Below the pieces are notes generated by a model. It worked only from the letters and a program-made list of their open reading frames with translations, ran no database searches and was not told the origin of the DNA. Below are positions 9,438-21,852 of a DNA stretch of 64,000 nt, in pieces; position 1 is the stretch's first letter; each line of letters begins with the position of its first letter. This DNA comes from Metarhizium brunneum (taxonomy: Eukaryota; Ascomycota; Sordariomycetes; Hypocreales; Clavicipitaceae). Location of the stretch: positions 3,596,001-3,660,000 of the forward strand of contig NC_089427.1 in assembly GCF_013426205.1 (NCBI RefSeq). The letters are read 5' to 3'. The position numbers and the translations under genes were made by a program.

Positions 9438-12153
9438 TATTAGGTGTTATTTCTTTGTGTCATTGTTTTGCTATTTCGCTCGACAGCCGCTATGTGTTGA
9501 AAATGGGGCACGATGTTTGGCAAGCCAAACAAAATATTTATTGGTCTAGTGATCTAATAGGAGGTGATTTCATTGCAACCTTCCAACCTGTCTTCATGCT
9601 TCTGTCGTCACACTGCAGGGCCCAGGCCTTATAACATCCCATAGAGACATGCTCTACGTCAGTGTAAGTCATACAACAAGGTGGCACTGTGGCGCGGTTG
9701 ACTTTATTAGAATCATTGCTGGTGAGAAGCGGTTAAATCCGTTGACGAGGGGGAAATGTATAGGTTAAGTCTTTCTGCTCTGTGTAGCCCTCGGTCCTAA
9801 CAGCCATGCTTCGACGTCCTCTGCGTAGCTTGAACTCGATTCAGCTACGATTCCTCTGCTTATGGTAGGCACAGGTCGATGGGCATATAGACACGTCAAA
9901 AATCATGATGCAGCAGCGAAACGGTCGTATGAGTAGTCAGACAGGAATGCAGACAACCATCTGTCCGGTCCTGTGAAGTGCAGAGTAGTTGATATAAACC
10001 TCGGCATGACCCTAACCCTAACCCAGATGCCCCCATCCTCGCAACAGTCACGTAATAGGGCTGAGGACGGCGTGGCGTCAAGCGTCATGCTCTTGTCTCC
10101 ACCTCAATCTGCTCGGCAAACTCGGCATAATGCAGCTCTGAGCAACGTAACTAGGCACGAATGTAGCTTCAAGTGATGCCATTTAAGGCCCATACTCTGC
10201 TGCCGCTCTAAGATGCCGTACAACAGCCACGCCCCTTCTGTCAGCCTGGCAACAGCCTTTTACTACTCTTCCAAGGCCTCGACATCTCCGAGGGACTGGT
10301 AAAGTAACGGCTTTCGGGCGGGCATTTCCCGGAAATATTCTTGCGCTGTTCCTCTCTAGCAGCCTCGCAACAAAGGCTTTTGAGAGATGTCCTTTCCTAT
10401 GCGGCCTAGATGACTCCACTGGTAGACTGGTATCCGATGAAAAGAGGTATCAGGATTGGACGTCACACCATAGAGCTCACATTAGGTGCTAGTTGCCGCA
10501 ATGATGTCTGTCGGTGAAGGGAATATGATAGGTCACTTGGAGGGTAGTAAGCTCGAAGTCGAAATACCCGTATTTATATAGAGCACGGCGGAATAGTACG
10601 TCGAGTCAAGATAAAGTAGAATACATGCCGCTCGATTCTCAACGTTCACTGTGGAGTTTACAATCAGGCCTATATTAATGGAAGACTACGCTGCGGTTAG
10701 AGTACGCCTAGGTGGGTGTATAGAAAAATAAAGTTAATGTGAGTTTAACACGTAATCTCGACGACATGAAGCAAATTAATAGCCTTAGACAGGCCAGAGT
10801 CGCACATGACATGTTCTCAATGCCAACATCTATACATGGTGGAACATTTTTGAACCTGTCTACGGTGGGCGGAAGAGCTATGTGGAGATGTCGCCTTTTT
10901 AGTCGACGTTTACCCAGACGGAACTGTCACCGTAACGCGACTAAAGTCTTATATTCACTATTCCGAGATGACACGGGCTGCCGGCATGATCCGTCACCAG
11001 GCTGGTGGCTTCTAACACGCCTCTTGATGGTTCAACCGGTTGTAGATATATGTCCACAACAGGTACCCTCTTCACGAATCGAACGAATCGAGTTGAATGA
11101 AGCATCTCGTGATGGAAAACGCTCTTGGGATTCGTACTGTGCAGTTTTTGGCGCGGTGTGCCTTGGCGCAGTCGCCGGTGGCTTAGGCAGATTGTACGGT
11201 GTAAACAACTAGTATCTCATGGCTGGGAATTTGCGAGAATTTAACGCCGTACGTTTGGGACCCATTTAACACTCCAGATCCTTAAGATCGTAGACATCGG
11301 TGTACCTGCCGGCTCGCATCTCAGTACCCCGGTCTACTTGAGCATTCAGGTAACCATGCGCCAGTCACGAGAGTCGCGAATTTTATTCAACAGTTCCATC
11401 AGCTTAGAAGAGGTGCGGACTGTACACATGTCAATCGGAACAGTCTAGTCCCTTTGAGATGGAAGAGGTGGCGTACTATCCATCGTGCCAAGGCGTATCG
11501 ACTCGATTCCTACCCAATACCAAGGTGCGAAGAACAGGCCATTGCAGCATTTCCTATGACAGTCGGCAAGTTCCGTCCACATGAGGCAGCAAGCCACGCC
11601 AGCCATCAAGAGCTTCATACGTGCAGGATTGAACTGTGGCGCCACTGTCCCCATGAACGGCGAGTGATGTTGAACTATGGCCTTGTCCAAGACGAAACAA
11701 AGCCTTAGTGGACGCGTGCTGACGGTTCTCGGTCGCCTGCATAGCCGGCATGGACTTGGAACGTTTCGTAGACGGCCCTCGATGGCAAGCCAGCATTGCC
11801 TCATATGGGGCAAGGGTATAAGCTGCGACCCTGCTTAGACAGAGATTGGTCAATGGATGCGCCCTTCTTGTATCGCTCGCTGTATAAATGCCTAGTCCGG
11901 CGTTGACATGGACACCAACAGCTTTTGGATCGAGACTGTGGCGATGTGGAAGGCTGAATCGAGTCCCCGAGAGGCTCGTTGCCGGCTCGATAACTCGAGT
12001 GCTGGCTTGTTTGCCCAATATGACGTCTTTTCGCATGTATAACATGGGAATGCCCCCTAATAGTCTAAATTACTTTTATTTTCCGCTACCCATATATCAC
12101 TCGCTGTTAATGCACACCTTTTCATGAGTGCTGGCCGCAAGACTATGCCCTAA
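9438..12153. other. Gene-poor stretch of about 2.7 kb
   Basis: No gene is recognised. A plus-strand open frame of 157 codons at 10739-11212 has no motif and atypical composition. The only notable element is a short telomere-like tract at 10009-10024. Confidence 0.5.
10009..10024 (-). repeat. Short interstitial telomere-like tract
   Basis: The plus strand reads ACCCTAACCCTAACCC, about two and a half units of TTAGGG on the minus strand, the usual fungal telomere unit. It is far from any sequence end and too short to be a functional telomere. Confidence 0.6.
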
Positions 12154-13511
12154 ATGCTGCGCAAACGAGTCATCGCCCTCTTAACCTTGCTCCTAGGAAG
12201 AGGTATTCTTGCTGATCGGCCCAATGACCAGTCTATCTGCGACTACTACGCCAGTCAACGTTATGGTGCGAGTAATAGCACGACGCAGCTGCGTCTAATG
12301 CAGGGCATCGTTGCCTATGCCTACGCCGGTGGCAATACGCTCCCAAACCCGGCAACAAACAGTACAGGAATTTTCAACCCCGGACAGTTTAACGGCTACA
12401 ATGTGTACCTACGGCCGTGGTTTGACGGATCAAGTATGGTGACGCCCCAGTACATTTCCAACCAGTCTAAACTGACGGCACCCAACAGAGGCAACGACGA
12501 ACCTGAATAACCAAGCCGTTGGGGTCGACTGGCTTGACGGCGGCGGCACTGAACCGCTCATTGCCTTCTTGAACGGCTCTACCAAGTCTGCGGACATTAA
12601 AAACGGAACAAATCAATAGTAAGCTCCATATCCCTCTGTGTTTCTCTGCCCCTCCGGCTCGACCTAGAATACAGTCACTTATTCGTCTTCTTTCAACTAG
12701 TAAATTATTCACTCATTGGTACTACGTCTTTGGCAAAATCTACAGCTGCAGCCAATACAAGACCTTTCTCGACTCGAGCTTCACTCCCCTTACCCCAGCC
12801 TACGTCCACAGATTCATGGACCTGAACCAGACCGAGGTCGGCTACTTTATCGAGCAGCTCATCGCCGCCAGCAAGTACTACGGCTTCTCCGACACGGACG
12901 CCGCGACGCTGTCCACCTTCATGAACGCGAGGTACAACATCCGCTGCGCGCCCCCGGCCAACGGCGAGCTCTACTCCATCTGCCTCGCAAACGAATGCCC
13001 CCTCGCCGCGCCCGACGCCAACTGCGACGTGTACAACAACATCCAGCCGTACGGCCTCTCCAACGCAACCACCCAGAGCAGCACCCCGACGCCGGTGCTG
13101 CCCACAACGTCGACGGCCTCGTCCCCCTCGTCCACTGCGGCGCCTACTGCTCCCGCTGGCGGGTCTTCCAGTCTATCGGGGGGTGCTATAGCGGGCATTG
13201 CTATTGGCGCCGCGGCCGCTTCCCTCCTCACGGCTGGCATGTGGCTGTTCTTCCGGCGTAAGAGACGGGCCAAGGCTGAGACGCCGCTCACGGCCGAGGT
13301 GTCGGATGCCAGGTCCTCGTCGGGGTTCGTGCCGCAGTCGGCGTACGGCGCGAATCGGCACGGCAGCTACTCTAGTCATAGTCCGTATGTGTTTGCCGCG
13401 TCTACGACGGACAGTCACCCGCCTACTGCGGTGGAATGGGCGCCGCCGCAGGAGCTGGATGCGGAAAACCCGCCCCGGGTTCCGATGTATTACACCAAAT
13501 ATGCACAATGA
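12154..13511 (+). CDS. Secreted single-pass membrane protein of unknown function
   Basis: Three exons, 12154-12433, 12489-12618 and 12701-13511, encode 406 residues. The introns are 55 bp (GTATGG..CAACAG) and 82 bp (GTAAGC..AACTAG), and splicing both restores one frame. A signal peptide of about 20 residues (KRVIALLTLLLGRGILA) leads an ectodomain with Asn-x-Ser/Thr sites and several Cys. The mature start DRPNDQSICDYYASQRYG recalls a widespread ascomycete family of secreted proteins without known activity. A Ser/Thr/Pro-rich stalk (about residues 250-290) is followed by a membrane helix (GGAIAGIAIGAAAASLLTAG), an RRKRR stop-transfer signal and a cytoplasmic tail of about 100 residues. The role is inferred only: a cell-surface protein, possibly sensing or adhesive. 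Confidence 0.85.
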
Positions 13512-16500
13512 TGGTGTGTTGATCCTCGTTTGTGTATGTCGATTACAGAAGGAATCCGGCTGATCTGTCTGAGGGCCGATATTGCGGAGCGCGAATGGCG
13601 CTGCTTGAAGCACGTAAATTCAGCCCTTGTGCTGCTACACGCCTCTTGATTGGGAAATGGTCAGTATTGGGTACATGTTGCGGTGAGAAATACGACCTGA
13701 GCGTGGCTACACAGTGTGCCTACATATATTCTTACTTGGACTGATGAGGCAACAGAGTTCTATATGCTGCGACTTGTGGATATATACAGAGCTACGTTGG
13801 GGCGGATAAGAAGCAGACACTTCAGTTTGAAGAACCTATGTGTAGCGTAGAATGTAGGAAAGCGGACATGTCAGCATCGTAGGTTATTACAGCGGAGTCA
13901 GCAGGCATTTACCCGCTGTCGGGTTATTCAACGTCATCTTTCCCGAGGCTATGCTGTATGATACAGGTGAGCAAATCCTCGTCGCCCAGAATGTATGAAC
14001 AAGTGTGGACTACGTCTGTCAAATGCCATACCGGCATGTTGAACATGTTCCCTGTTTGCATGTCCATGTTTTTAGGACTGGAAGACGATTTGATGAAAAA
14101 GATTGTCAGCTAAGCGAGATGTTGGGAATTCCCTTTTTAACAATGGGAGGGAGCAACATGCGGTTAACTACACGACCGGCTGCCATGGGCGTGGAATGCA
14201 GACTTTGACCCTCGCCAGCATGTCGTCTTTTGGGCCCGAAATGCTTTTCCTTCTGGCAATATTAGGTCCTGGGAATAATACAACAAATCTCAGTCCGAAG
14301 CTGCCGCCGGGCGTTCCGATTGGGGCAGCGCAGGCAGCGAGGCAGATACCCCGGCTGCTGCACGTATGTGGCGAGGCGCACGATGGCAAGCACTGTCTTG
14401 AAGAGCGCTTCGAAACTATGCTATTGCAATGCATTGATTTGCAACATGGCGCGGCTTGAAGCGGTGGGATAGAGGATGAGCCGGGGTGGGATGAAAACAG
14501 CGTCTTATCGAGGGCACGTCCGGCTATATAACCGTTATTGGGAAGCCGAACCTATATAACATGCACGGCATATAAAGCCCACAGTATCGCACCCACTCCG
14601 CCACCATCTGAAAACCGAGCTTTCCCAGTGGAATTTCGCAATGTCTCTGCACGATGCGTGGCCACGGGAATCGGCGTCCAGCATCCGCCAACCCCGGCGG
14701 ATCCGGAACGCACTGGTCGTGGAACCGCGGCGACGAGGTTACGTCGCCGCAGGTAACTGATTCAACATTGTCAGGACATATTGACAAATCTTCTCCCGGG
14801 GGCTTCGCGGCCCAATGCCTGGGCAAACTTTGTCGAGTACACAACGCGGTGAGCTCGCACACTCTATGACCATCCAGGGACTCGCTGCTGCTCAGCGCGA
14901 CTGTCACCATTTCACGGGTGCGACGGCAAGTCAGAGCCGTTTGACTAAATATCCAGTCAGCGATTGCGCCATGATGAAGAGAAGATTGAAACTCATGGGC
15001 TCCAGCCTCCCCGGAGCTGCGGCCCTTGGCACTCCCCAATGCCCACTGCTCCCCCGGATAATCCAATCAAAGCATCAAGTTTCAAAGACAACCAGACCGC
15101 CGCGACGTTGACCAAGGTTCAACGTTCTCTCATCTCCATAGGACTGGGGGTTGGGGAGCCGCACGCCTTTGTATGCACAAAACGCAGCTAGTCTTCTCGA
15201 GTCGATGCCGCCCAGTTTGACGGCAACTGGAGCCGTTGCATTAGCCGACGGGGTCAATAGTTGGCGCCTATACGAATTGAATCTTCTTATATCCTGCCGC
15301 CACGGCAGCACACCAATCCGGCAGTCGCTTTTATAAATAGAGTTTCAACTCACATGCTGGCTGTAGGGGTTCGCCCACTCCTCGTCTACCCTTTCCCTTT
15401 CTGCCGCCGTACGGGCAGGCACAGCGACGTGAAACCTGCGGCATCGAAATTCCTACGGACCGCGAATAAGCGCAGCCGTTTAGAGGTTTGGTACCAGGCA
15501 TTTTGCATGTGATAAACCGTCGGGCTGTAGATGCCCACCGGGGTAGGTGGTTGAGCCAGTCATGTTTCAGTCACCATGTTATTCAGCGTGCCTTTGCACT
15601 AAATAGTTCCATAGAAGATTCCTTGGGAAATTTTAGCCTGTTTAGCCAAATACACTTTCAACTATCCCTGCAGACCGTGTCATCCCATTCGGAAGCTCGA
15701 GATACGGCCGACTATATGGTCGTAAAATCGCACGGCTCGTCCAATGGGACACTAGGTAAAGGATTGACAATGCTATCCAGTCAACGGCGTCATCCCCCGC
15801 ATTGTGACGGTTCCTCAGGCGATCAACCACTTGCGGTGATAACATTGAGAAAATGCCCCTAGACTCGGATCAGGAGGCCTTCGCCCTGATAAGCGAAGAG
15901 TTGCGAGGCAAGCCACCCCTGGCCTTCAATGTTGGAATACAACGCTAGCCAGGGGTCGCGTTAATGCCTCATTAAGACTTGGCCGCCGAGACTAAGACGT
16001 TTCCACTTGTTTGATCGACGATGCTTATCCGAAAGATACGAGGGGACAGTCAGTGTCCACTGTTGCGAGAGTGGACGCGCGACGCAAGTCTGTGCAAGAA
16101 GGCCCCCAGGGCTTCGGACAATACCATGATGAAATGGATAATAGATCGCGGCTTTGTTTTCATCTGAACATTTTTAAAAGTCCATCTCCGAAGCCATTGT
16201 CGCGCACTGGCGCGCTCACTCGAAATGGCGGCGACGTCATACCGTCCCGGCTGCTGGATGGAAAAAGTTGAAACCTACACCGCAACAAAGACGCGCGCGA
16301 CAAACACGAGAGCCAAGTTTTTCACGTCTCTCCCCAGCGAGCACGGGGATGTGGGATTTTCAAACTGGGGAAAGGCGGCAATCAGCAATCTCGTCCCCGC
16401 CGAAAAGGGAATTTAGTTTGGCACCATCGCGATCCGTCACACCGACCCATGTCGCGGATCATTACCTGCAGCGGAAGCAATGCAGTCTCTGACTCGCGTC

Positions 16501-17780
16501 TTGATATCAGGCCAAATCTTGCTTCTCTTAGCTGCCGAGATATACTACATGTAAGATCAGTCACCATGACGGCATCGGCGCGCCGGGCGCTGGCCCACGT
16601 TTCATAGTCGCACGCCGTGCCATGTGCCGCTCGCCACTCGCCATTCGCTCGCTTTTACGGGTCGGGATAACTCTCGTAGAGGCTACCGAATACTAGGGGT
16701 TGAGATTGATGATGTGTAAAACAAGCTTTCCGTACGAAGACGCCACGGTGGGTTCGCAGAGTTGTCAACTTGTCGGTCTGTCTCTGCTGTACATACATAC
16801 ACTCTAGTTTGCTCGGTAGAAGGAGAAGAGAGCACAGACGCAGACTTTATCCTTGTCGTTGTTTTATTCTTGTCTGGTTTAAGCTTGATTGCCAATGACC
16901 TCACCGGCGTGTGGCCCGTCGAGTCAGGTTCACAAAGTTAAACTCGCACCTAGTCTCGGCCGCATCAGCTACGTCACTGTCGATATGAGCGCTCTGCTGC
17001 CTGGCGTAAGGGCTCCTCGGCCGGTCCTGACGACGAGGCCGACGGCCAGCAGCAGCGCGCCGACGGCCTCGCATTCTGGTCGGGGCTATAATAGGTTCTT
17101 ACACGTTGTGAAACGAGGCCCCCTGGGCAACCACGGATAAATTGGCGGCTATTTATTAGCAAGCCTGGGGTCAGCACGATTGTTCCATGGATTGTTTGCA
17201 CGCGCAGCAGCTTCGCTGAGCGCCCGACTCGAGTGACTGGTCCATCGGCTCTCTTCCGATGGGGGATATCCCTGCGGAACCGAGAGACCTTGGCATCAAT
17301 CGGTCAGTCGGTTTTGACCAACTTTCATGCATGAACCAGCTCCGCTTTTGGCACAAAAATGATTCATGTTCTTGTGTGTAACTGCCCAAAGGCAGCTCTC
17401 GCCAATGCCCTCGTGCGGCATAGTGGCCTGTCATGGTGCAACCTACTCTTCGCATTACGCTTAACCATGCGGGTTCAGTGTGATGCCGTGATGCTACCTT
17501 GGTGGGGGAACCATGCAAACGAGCACTTGCTGTAGGTGTTCTCATGGATGGCCGTCAATATGCAGTACTACTCTGCTTGAAGTTCGGACGCGTGGGATGA
17601 ATGCAACGCTGGATATGTAGTCCCTTTTTTTTTTCAGCCGGCCTTTACTTGAGGTTCGGACAACGTTTATAAAACCTGTTCGTCCTTGATGCGGTTCAGG
17701 TTGCTTGAGCCAGGAAAACCTCACGTCTCAGCGTGCCTTTTCCATCATTCTCCTAGCCATCATTTGCAAAAGCTGTAACC
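13512..17780. other. Gene-poor stretch of about 4.3 kb
   Basis: I could not support any gene here. Short overlapping open frames on both strands (the longest 180 codons, minus strand 14524-15066) have no family motif, and none extends through plausible introns. Several TATA-like sites occur. A weakly coding-like minus-strand stretch near 14290-14420 is too short to call. Confidence 0.45.
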
Positions 17781-19544
17781 ATGGGGCTTTCTGACGGAGC
17801 TGGGCTGATTTCGGCATCCGTTGCCAAGTTTGCAACCCAATTACACAACACCCCCTCCATAGACTTGTCTCCCTCACGACTCGTGCTTTTTCTGCTGATA
17901 GGCTCGGCGGCAGTCTATATCCTGTGGATAAGACAGTCGGCGCTACGAAAATTCCCTGGCCCTCCTGTCTGGCCAATCATCGGCAACCTGCCGTCCATCT
18001 ATCGTCAACATGCGGAAAGGCAATTCCTTGAATGGTCAGCCGTATACGGCGACGTCATCGAAGTGCAGTTTGGAAACCTGCCAGTGATTGTTGTGAACAC
18101 AGCCGCAGCGGCCAAGAGCATCTTCACCGGCAGCGCAGCAGCCTTGTCATCGCGCCCTATATTCCATACATTCCACCAGGTACGGTGCCTGTCGTCATCC
18201 CGTCCCAACCAACACCCCAACTAACAACAGAGAAACTAGCTCATTGCTGGAACCCTCGGACCTACTATTGGAACTGCCGGGTACGGAGATGCCCTGAAAA
18301 GAGGCCGCAAGGCGACGGCCGCGGAACTCAGCAAGCCCGCCGTCAAGGCCAACCTGGACAAGATTGATCTAGAGACGCGGCATCTGGTGGACGAGCTCAA
18401 CTGCTACGGGTGCGAGGGACACAGCCCGGTCGAAGTCTCCAAAGTCATCAAGAGACTCACACTCAGTCTGTCCCTGGGCATCTGCTACGGCCGACGAATG
18501 TACCTCGGCGACCCCCTCACCCAGGAGATCATCTACATCGAGGACCAGATCCTCCGTCTGCGAAGCATGACGGACAACCTCCAGGACTACATATCCATAT
18601 TCCGAGTGTGGCCCTTCAACACATATCAACAGGGCGCCACCGGGCTCCGTGAGCGCAGAGACGAATACGTCGGCCGGCTGAACCGCGAGATTGAGGAGAA
18701 GATGAAGGAAGGCAGCCACGAAGAGTGTCTCTACACCAAAAACTTCGACAGCCCCCATCCCCTCCCGACAAAGGAGCTCTCCACCGTGCTTCTTACCTTC
18801 TTGTCCGGCGGGCTAGCCACGGCCAGCAACACCATGCACTGGAGTCTTACGCTTCTTGCGGCACGGCCGGAAATCCAGGAAACTGCTTACAAGGCGATTC
18901 GCGAAGTCTACCCCGACAACAAGCAGCTCTTCGACTCTGTGTACAAGGACACGGAAGAGGTGCAATATATATCAGCCCTGGTCCGCGAGTGTCTAAGGTG
19001 CGACTGTCATGGTATTGTGTGCTTCATTGTAGCCGTTGCTAACTTATGTACTCCAGATACTACACGCCGTCGCGACTCGCCCTCCCTCGCTTAGCTGTCC
19101 AGGACATCCAGCACGAAGGCAGGACGATATCCGAGGGAGACACCGTCATCCTGAACACGTATGCATGCAATAGAGGTCAGTGTCCCCGTCTCCGAGATAA
19201 AAGTCGTGAGCTTACGTCCCCTAGATGCCAAGGTATACGGCGACCCGTTCAACTTCCGCCCCGAGCGGTGGCTGGAGAACCCCGATCTTCCCATTTTCAG
19301 CTACGGCCTGGGATACCGCATGTGTGCGGGCTATACGCTTGCCAATAGGGAGATTTACATTGTGCTGCTGCGCATCATTGCTAGCTTCAAGATTGGCGCG
19401 AGTACGGAGGTCGACGCTGATCCCATCACGGGGTGCTTTGATGCTGCGCACCAGGCTATGGCGCCGAAGAAGTCTGGGCTTCTTTTTGAGCCGAGAGATG
19501 CCACGGGGCTGAAAGAGCTTTTGGGAAATGCGGCTGGACGATAA
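17781..19544 (+). CDS. Cytochrome P450 monooxygenase, CYP504/phenylacetate-hydroxylase-like
   Basis: Four exons, 17781-18179, 18240-18997, 19057-19175 and 19225-19544, encode 531 residues. The introns are 60, 59 and 49 bp, with donors GTACGG, GTGCGA and GTCAGT, and all keep the frame. A membrane anchor (RLVLFLLIGSAAVYILWI) precedes the proline hinge FPGPPVWPIIGNLP. The K-helix ExxR is in LVRECLR and the haem loop is FSYGLGYRMCAG with the ligand Cys. The I-helix reads SGGLATASNT, with Ala where an Asp or Glu is usual. The C-terminal half resembles microsomal phenylacetate 2-hydroxylase-type P450s, but the substrate cannot be assigned. No biosynthetic cluster partner is adjacent. Confidence 0.9.
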
Positions 19545-20204
19545 GGTTTGTTTCTGCGGAGTGCCTGGGTGTTGGTAGACCGACGCCTGGGATCTAGTTG
19601 GAGGAACGGGGCTGCTAGGCTCGCGACGCAATGTGCGGACAGGTCAACTCTTGCGATGGCTGGATATGGAAAGTAGCTTATAGAGATGCCGAATTAGAGA
19701 AAATAGACATTAGAGCCTTTTTAGTCCAACCGTTTTCTGTAGTCCAATTAGTTGCTGTGCAGACGCTATTGTGTGAAGGACTTTGCCTTGAATCTGCTTT
19801 CATGTAAGGGATGAACGAATCGAATGAGACGAAACTTATCAGGACATGACATCTCGCTAGCCTTTCCATATGCATGATTCAACAACCGAATATATATACC
19901 TCAACACGTGGGTAGGTGGATTTAACTAAATTTAGTGTATATCCTTCTGTAGGACTGGCTCGAATTTAACCTTTAAAATTGCTGAGTGTCTTTTACGGCT
20001 GAAACACATAGTCCCTATATCGACTCTTAAGTAAGCTTCAAGTATTACTCCTGCCTTAACGCGTGCCTGAACAGTCCTCGCCGGGCGTGTACTTATAAAG
20101 CTCAAGTGTCTGCCGATATATATGCTTGACCTTGAAATCCTCCATAAACATCGCAATATCTCAGAATTTCGAGACGCTGGGGACATGATCAATATAGATA
20201 AGAT
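19545..20204. other. 3' flank of the P450 gene, no gene seen
   Basis: AT-rich and without a supported gene. A short minus-strand coding-like stretch around 20090-20170 may belong to the decayed gene that follows. Confidence 0.4.
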
Positions 20205-21180
20205 TTACATCCTGGTATCTTGGTGAGACTTTGCAAAAGGGTCAAGCTCGTCTGCCTCGGCAGCCGAGCATCCAACCCTGGGCAGCCAGCCATTTGAAGT
20301 GAACAGCATAGGGAGTCCGTTATATAGGACCATTGGGCTCAAGATCGTTGACGGCGCCAGTGTGACGGCGCTGAAAGATAAAGTTACATCAGAACTCATC
20401 TTTGTGCAGTCCCAGGCACAATTACCTGTGTGATTGTGGAACATGGGCGAAAACCTCTGGTCTACTACTTAGCCCCAGAACAGAGGCCGCAAGAGATAAC
20501 TTGATCCGTATTTCATCGAATCTGTTGGATTTCTTCCCAGGGCGTCTCCCTTTATCAATTTGGATGGAAATACGACTTTGGTTGGCGTCGCGGTCGCCGG
20601 TGGATCTTGATCTGCTTCTCGACGGAATTGTCCACGTCCAAGACTGCAATCATGAATCTATCATACTGATCCTCAGTCCATTCCGTGGTCATGAAGATAG
20701 ATAGAATATAATTCGTTTCGGTGTTATCTAGCTACAAAAGATCATAGTGTCAGCAGAAGGTACTCGGGTGGGTAATGAAGTCGATGCTCCCCGTGCCACG
20801 TGAAGAAGGCGATGAACCACATGCAGCTGGTTGGATGGATCGAGAGGGCAGGGTAGGATGCACATGTCGTCTCCCGATCATGTCGAGAGACTGGATACAC
20901 ACCGTGCTGTATTCTGGACAGGTCAGGGCTGCCAGTGCGCTCACACCGTCAAGTACTCGCTCGACACAGTCATTGTACACATGAACCATCCATTTTGCCC
21001 CTGGCTTTGCCTCCTGCAGATTCTCAGCAGTGAATCACTCCATCCTGTCAAAGAGGTGGTCCGTGTCGAGAAGCCGCTGCATGGCATTCTTGGCGATTCA
21101 CGATTGTCTCTTCAGCTTGGATGCCCAACAAACAGTCAAGAATTGTGAGCTGTCACTTAAACCCTTAGGCATGGCCGTTT
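20205..21180 (-). pseudogene. Decayed multi-exon gene of unknown family
   Basis: Several protein-like stretches occur in order on the minus strand but in changing frames. Near 21090-20753 there is QRLLDTDHLFDRME, a TGA, then AENLQEAKPGAKWMVHVYND and ERVLDGVSALAAL. At 20730-20555 there is SIFMTTEWTEDQYDRFMIAV and DNSVEKQIKIHRRP. At 20540-20430 the reading ends at a GTAATT..TTTCAG intron (about 20430-20373) and continues as LAPSTILSPMVLYNGLPM to a stop at 20205. At least one in-frame stop and one frame change suggest decay, although undetected introns could explain part of it. I do not recognise the family. The inverted LTR pair lies directly upstream. Confidence 0.4.
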
Positions 21181-21299
21181 GAAACCGGTGAGTGATGGCC
21201 GTGAAGGTCACGCTCTCAAGTTGGGCCAGCCAAGGGTCCATTGCGGCCGGTGCGTGGGATATCACAGCGTGAACTCGGTTCCGAGGCCATGTCCGTCAC

Positions 21300-21477
21300 G
21301 AGTTCTTGGTTTTCCAAGAGGAAGGGGGATCAGTGACCACTGAACAGTATATATACATGAAAGGAACGCCTGTGCCTAGGGCTCCTGCCCGGTCATGTGT
21401 TCAGTTTATGTAACCTCGAGGTTTCTTTGTCGGTGAAGCCCCTTTGTTGGGCCATGACAGTCCGTGTGGCACACTTT
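21300..21477 (-). mobile_element. Truncated LTR, subfamily A
   Basis: Shares with the solo LTR at 8894-9143 the blocks AAAGGAACGCCTGTGCCTAGG, TGTGTTCAG, GTCGGTGAAGCCCCTTTGTT and a terminal CCGTGTGGCACA. It reads in the minus direction. The end that should begin TGTGACAAGG is missing, so the copy is truncated. A TATA-like TATATATAC lies at 21348-21356. It forms an inverted pair with the copy at 21633-21840 across a spacer of about 155 bp. Confidence 0.7.
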
Positions 21478-21632
21478 CTCTCCGACGGCATGTGAAACAC
21501 AGAATCCAAAGGCCTTTCAACCCGTTGTTCAGTGACAGTCGAAGCCACCTGCAGTCTGGCCGCATCCATCAATGCTGCATTCAGGCGTACAGCCAGCGGG
21601 ATGAGCCTCCGCACTGACATGGTCATTGTTGA

Positions 21633-21840
21633 GCCTGGGGTTTCACGGCAATGGCCCAACAACAAAGCCAAATAAAGGGCCTTCACCGATAAAGAGACCT
21701 AGATGTTACAGAGACTGAACACATGGCCGGGCAGAAGTCCTACGCAGTGGGCACAGACGCTCCCTTTATCTATATATAGTGGTCGCTCGCCCCTTCGTTC
21801 CTCTTGGAGAACCAAGGACCTTCACCCTTTGACACCATCT
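21633..21840 (+). mobile_element. LTR copy, subfamily A, upstream of the zinc-finger/PNP gene
   Basis: Reads in the plus direction from a degraded TG..TTTCACGG end through GGCCCAACAACAAAGCC, AGGGCCTTCACCGATAAAG, GAACACATGGCCGGGCAG, a TATA box and AGAACCAAGGACCTTCACCC. It is the inverted partner of 21300-21477. Its 3' boundary merges with the leader of the gene that starts at 21853, and no canonical TTGTCACA end is found. Confidence 0.7.
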
Positions 21841-21852
21841 TTGAAAACCGAC
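21766..21852 (+). promoter_or_regulatory. Probable LTR-derived promoter of the zinc-finger/PNP gene
   Basis: The LTR TATA box TCTATATATAG (about 21768-21778) lies some 75 bp upstream of the first downstream ATG, which is the gene start at 21853. The leader between them has no other ATG. Position and orientation fit LTR-driven transcription. This is inferred from layout, not from expression data. Confidence 0.5.

Noticed and set aside
14524..15066. 180-codon minus-strand frame
   Set aside because: No motif, no supporting intron structure and low-quality composition.
21703..21852. N-terminal extension of the zinc-finger/PNP frame
   Set aside because: This part translates LTR sequence and lies partly upstream of the TATA box. 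The first ATG after the TATA box is at 21853.
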